From Austropuccinia psidii (Eukaryota; Basidiomycota; Pucciniomycetes; Pucciniales; Sphaerophragmiaceae): a DNA stretch of 64,000 bases. Below, piece by piece: positions 61,853 through 64,000 of this stretch. The notes under the pieces were generated by a model. The model worked only from the letters and a program-made list of their open reading frames with translations. It was not told the DNA's origin and did not search any database. Every line of letters starts with the position of its first letter. Positions within the stretch are counted from its first letter, which is position 1. The position numbers and the translations under genes are program-made. The stretch covers positions 42,618,185 through 42,682,184 of the forward strand of contig JALGQZ010000003.1 of the NCBI GenBank assembly GCA_023105745.1, given 5' to 3'.

Positions 61853-63271
61853 TTGACAGATAGGTCTTCAAAAAAAATATACTACATGAATGCCATGATA
61901 GTGTTTTATCTGGACAAATCTCAGAAAATAGGACACTTGAAATGGTAAAAACCTGCTCTTGGTGGCCAAATTGAAGAAAAGATGTTTCACAATAATTCCA
62001 AACAAGTTATAGGTTCCAGAACAAAATAGAGCCACCGGTAAGAAATTTGGTATGATTATCCAAATTGAAGAACCAAAATCCCAATGGGAAATAGTTCATA
62101 TGGATTGGGTGACAGCTCTACCCCCAGAAGGAGACCAAAGATTAAATGCATGCCTATTCTTAGTCAATAGGTACAGAAAGAACCCAATGTCTTCATCATG
62201 TCACAAATAAAAAACAGCTATGGACACAGCCATAATAATATGGAATAGAGGTATCTGACATACAGGCTTATTCCAAAATATCATAAGTGATAGAGATCCC
62301 AAATTCACTTCAGCATTATGCCCAAATCTCCATAACTTGTTTGGCACAAAGCTATCATTATAAACAGAATATCACCCTCAAACTAATAGACTAGCAGAAA
62401 GAATGATGAAAACTCTAGAAGAAATGATCATAAGATTCTGTGGTTTTGGCTTAGAATTCAAATACTATTATGGTTTTACCCATTATTGGTGTACTCTTAT
62501 ACCAGCTCTTGAACTAACATATAATACATCAGTTAATTCTTAAACTGTTAAAACACCTGAAATTCTGGAAAGAGGTTGGAACCCAAGATGGCCTTATGAC
62601 ACTCTCAAAAAGGACTTAGCTGATAAACCTTCAACAGAATGCAGGTTTAAGATAATTATTGAAAAAACAAGACATAATGCAAATGAATGTATGCAAGATT
62701 CTTTCAAATACGAAAAATAAGATGAGAGAAAAGTAACTATCCAGCTGATTTTGAAATAGGAGACTTTGAATTAGTATCAACCTTGAGCTTTAACAATATT
62801 GAAGGAAGAAAGAAACTAAAAGATTCCTTTCAAGGAAGGTTTATGATAAGAGCCCTGCATGACCCTAATGCTGTATAACTAGGGTTAACAGTTGAATTAA
62901 TGAACAAAACACCAACTCTCCCTGTAAGTCTGATAAAAACTTACAGTTAAAGCTATAAGGGGATACTTCCCCTGAGAAATCAACCACCACTTGCAATTTT
63001 CCCTCAGAAGAAGGAGAAGAAAAGAAAATTGTGCAAGTCCTTAAAGAAAGGGAATACCTTGCAAGGTACAGGAACCCATGTCAAGAAGCTGAATGGCTTC
63101 TTGAGAAAGATCTAACTAATTCCATCAAAATATGAAGAAGGCTCATAAATGAAAGAAAAGAATGAGAAAATTAATCATAATTGAGTTTCAAGCCTAAAAA
63201 CATCTATTGAAGACGTAGGACAGTGGATGATACCCAGATTGACTATATTGGATTATGGTAAAATCTTTTTT

Positions 63272-63283
63272 GGTGGTAGGAAA
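63272..63283 (+). promoter_or_regulatory. Element D polypurine tract
   Basis: GGTGGTAGGAAA lies directly before the 3' LTR; it is a diverged copy of B's GGTGGGAGGGAA. Confidence 0.6.
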
Positions 63284-64000
63284 TGTGAGCCTTTGAGATA
63301 TGTCCACATATCCAAAAAAGGTCACAAAATAATTCTATAAAACCTATTTTAACAATGAGAATTGAAATTATAATCTTAAAATAAGTAAAAATTCCATATT
63401 AAAGAATAAATTCTTAATGATATCAGAAACAAATTAATGAAAATTTGAAAAGAATTATACCATTGAATTTCTCATCAAAAAATACATATATTAAATATAT
63501 ATTCCATATCTGTAAAACCAATACTTACTGAGATAATCTGGGTATATGCACTTTTAGGATCAGTGCATACATTAATGGTTTTTAGCTCATACACTTTTAA
63601 TTACACATGATGAAGAGTTATTTTAAAAGGCAGTTACCACAAAATAGCTGTAACAATAAAGATATAAGATTTATTTAGAAAGCTATAAACAGGGTTAAAA
63701 TGTATAAGGGGATATTGGGCAAAATAAAAATAGCTGTTGACCACTTTAAATAAAGTTATAAAAAGTTAAAAAAGGTATATATTCAGACTCTACTAGCTCA
63801 TACGTGAAGAATTATATAATTTTCATCATGATATTCAAGGTAAAACCCTATCAAAACATGGTTTGAAGTACAAAATAGTATATTTTAACAGAAAAGATGA
63901 GCTACAAGAAAATAATCAAAAATAGAGTTTTGATAATGTAATAAAATACTTTTGTAAGCCTAGTGAGGACATTCAAAGCTATTAGAATTAACTCTCTGAA
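63284..64000 (+). repeat. Element D 3' LTR, cut by the window end
   Basis: It starts TGTGAGCCTTTGAGATATG and aligns with the first 700 bases of the 5' LTR at 47075. The remaining 1.1 kb or so and the flanking duplication lie outside the window. Confidence 0.88.

Larger units (their letters stand above)
50253..63165 (+). pseudogene. Element D gag-pol ORF2, heavily decayed and interrupted three times
   Basis: Pieces in order: N-terminal part from ATG 50253; capsid-like WYYGIMKINGKYIWSWW (51023-51334); zinc knuckle near 51480-51520, with the first Cys changed to Phe and split by a solo LTR. The protease keeps DTG (53788-53796), then a TIR element interrupts. RT runs from 58140 with YIDD at 58767-58778; RNase H keeps YIDACGEG (about 59208). 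A reversed solo LTR interrupts before integrase, which starts ECHDS at about 61888 with damaged HHCC and DDE positions. The chromodomain-like tail ends at TGA 63163-63165. Dozens of stops and shifts make it the oldest of the three related elements. Confidence 0.85.
47075..64000 (+). mobile_element. Element D: old Gypsy LTR retrotransposon with three later insertions, cut by the window end
   Basis: It has a 5' LTR at 47075-48890 and the beginning of a 3' LTR at 63284. The internal region is collinear with A and B (gag ORF1, gag-pol ORF2, polypurine tract) but riddled with stops. Insertions: a B-family solo LTR (51521-53439), a TIR element (54143-58072) and a D-family solo LTR in reverse (59870-61852). 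Without them the internal region is about 6.6 kb, like A's. The five bases before the 5' LTR are AAAAA; the other side of the duplication lies outside the window. Confidence 0.9.

Overview
The window is eukaryotic, AT-rich and almost entirely transposable elements. It looks like the repeat-swollen genome of a rust fungus (Pucciniales). The long gag-pol reading frames with TGTGAGCC-type LTRs, and the antisense reading frame attached to a chromodomain Gypsy element, resemble families I know from the myrtle rust Austropuccinia psidii. That species call is recognition from memory, not a search. Introns are 47-99 bp with GT..AG ends, as expected for a rust. I see one host gene, LTV1, at 35215-37404.

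Region 1 to 28652 is a set of retrotransposons nested inside each other. Element C is a Tf2-like chromodomain Gypsy element. It begins left of the window, occupies 1-159 and resumes at 20505. It ends with a 3' LTR that starts at 26196. Element B (160-20499, plus strand) sits inside C's pol and is flanked by the 5-bp duplication CTCCA. Element A (2524-12571, minus strand) sits inside B's gag and is flanked by AATAC. A solo LTR of A's family (26383-28167) sits inside C's 3' LTR and is flanked by GAAAG. Between C's pol and its 3' LTR lies a decayed, intron-bearing gene on the opposite strand.

Region 28653-40764 holds a PIF/Harbinger DNA transposon (29566-33772). It has matching terminal inverted repeats, a three-exon transposase pseudogene and a convergent Myb/SANT-like accessory pseudogene. 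It is followed by the host gene LTV1 (six exons, 594 codons, fully open) and by AT-rich intergenic DNA.

Region 40765-47074 holds old LTR remnants of the B and A families and unassigned AT-rich DNA. Region 47075-64000 is element D, a very decayed relative of A and B whose 3' LTR runs off the window. D was hit three more times: by a B-family solo LTR in its gag zinc knuckle (TSD GCCAA), by a 3.9-kb TIR element between protease and reverse transcriptase, and by a reversed D-family solo LTR in integrase (TSD TTGAC).

A, B and D share one design. The LTRs are about 1.8-1.9 kb and begin TGTGAGCC. There is a spliced first gag gene, shown by reading-frame logic in A and B. The stop of the first gag gene overlaps the ATG of a second gag-pol frame. 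The second frame encodes capsid, zinc knuckle, protease, RT, RNase H, integrase and a chromodomain-like tail, followed by a G-rich polypurine tract. No tRNA, rRNA or CRISPR was seen.
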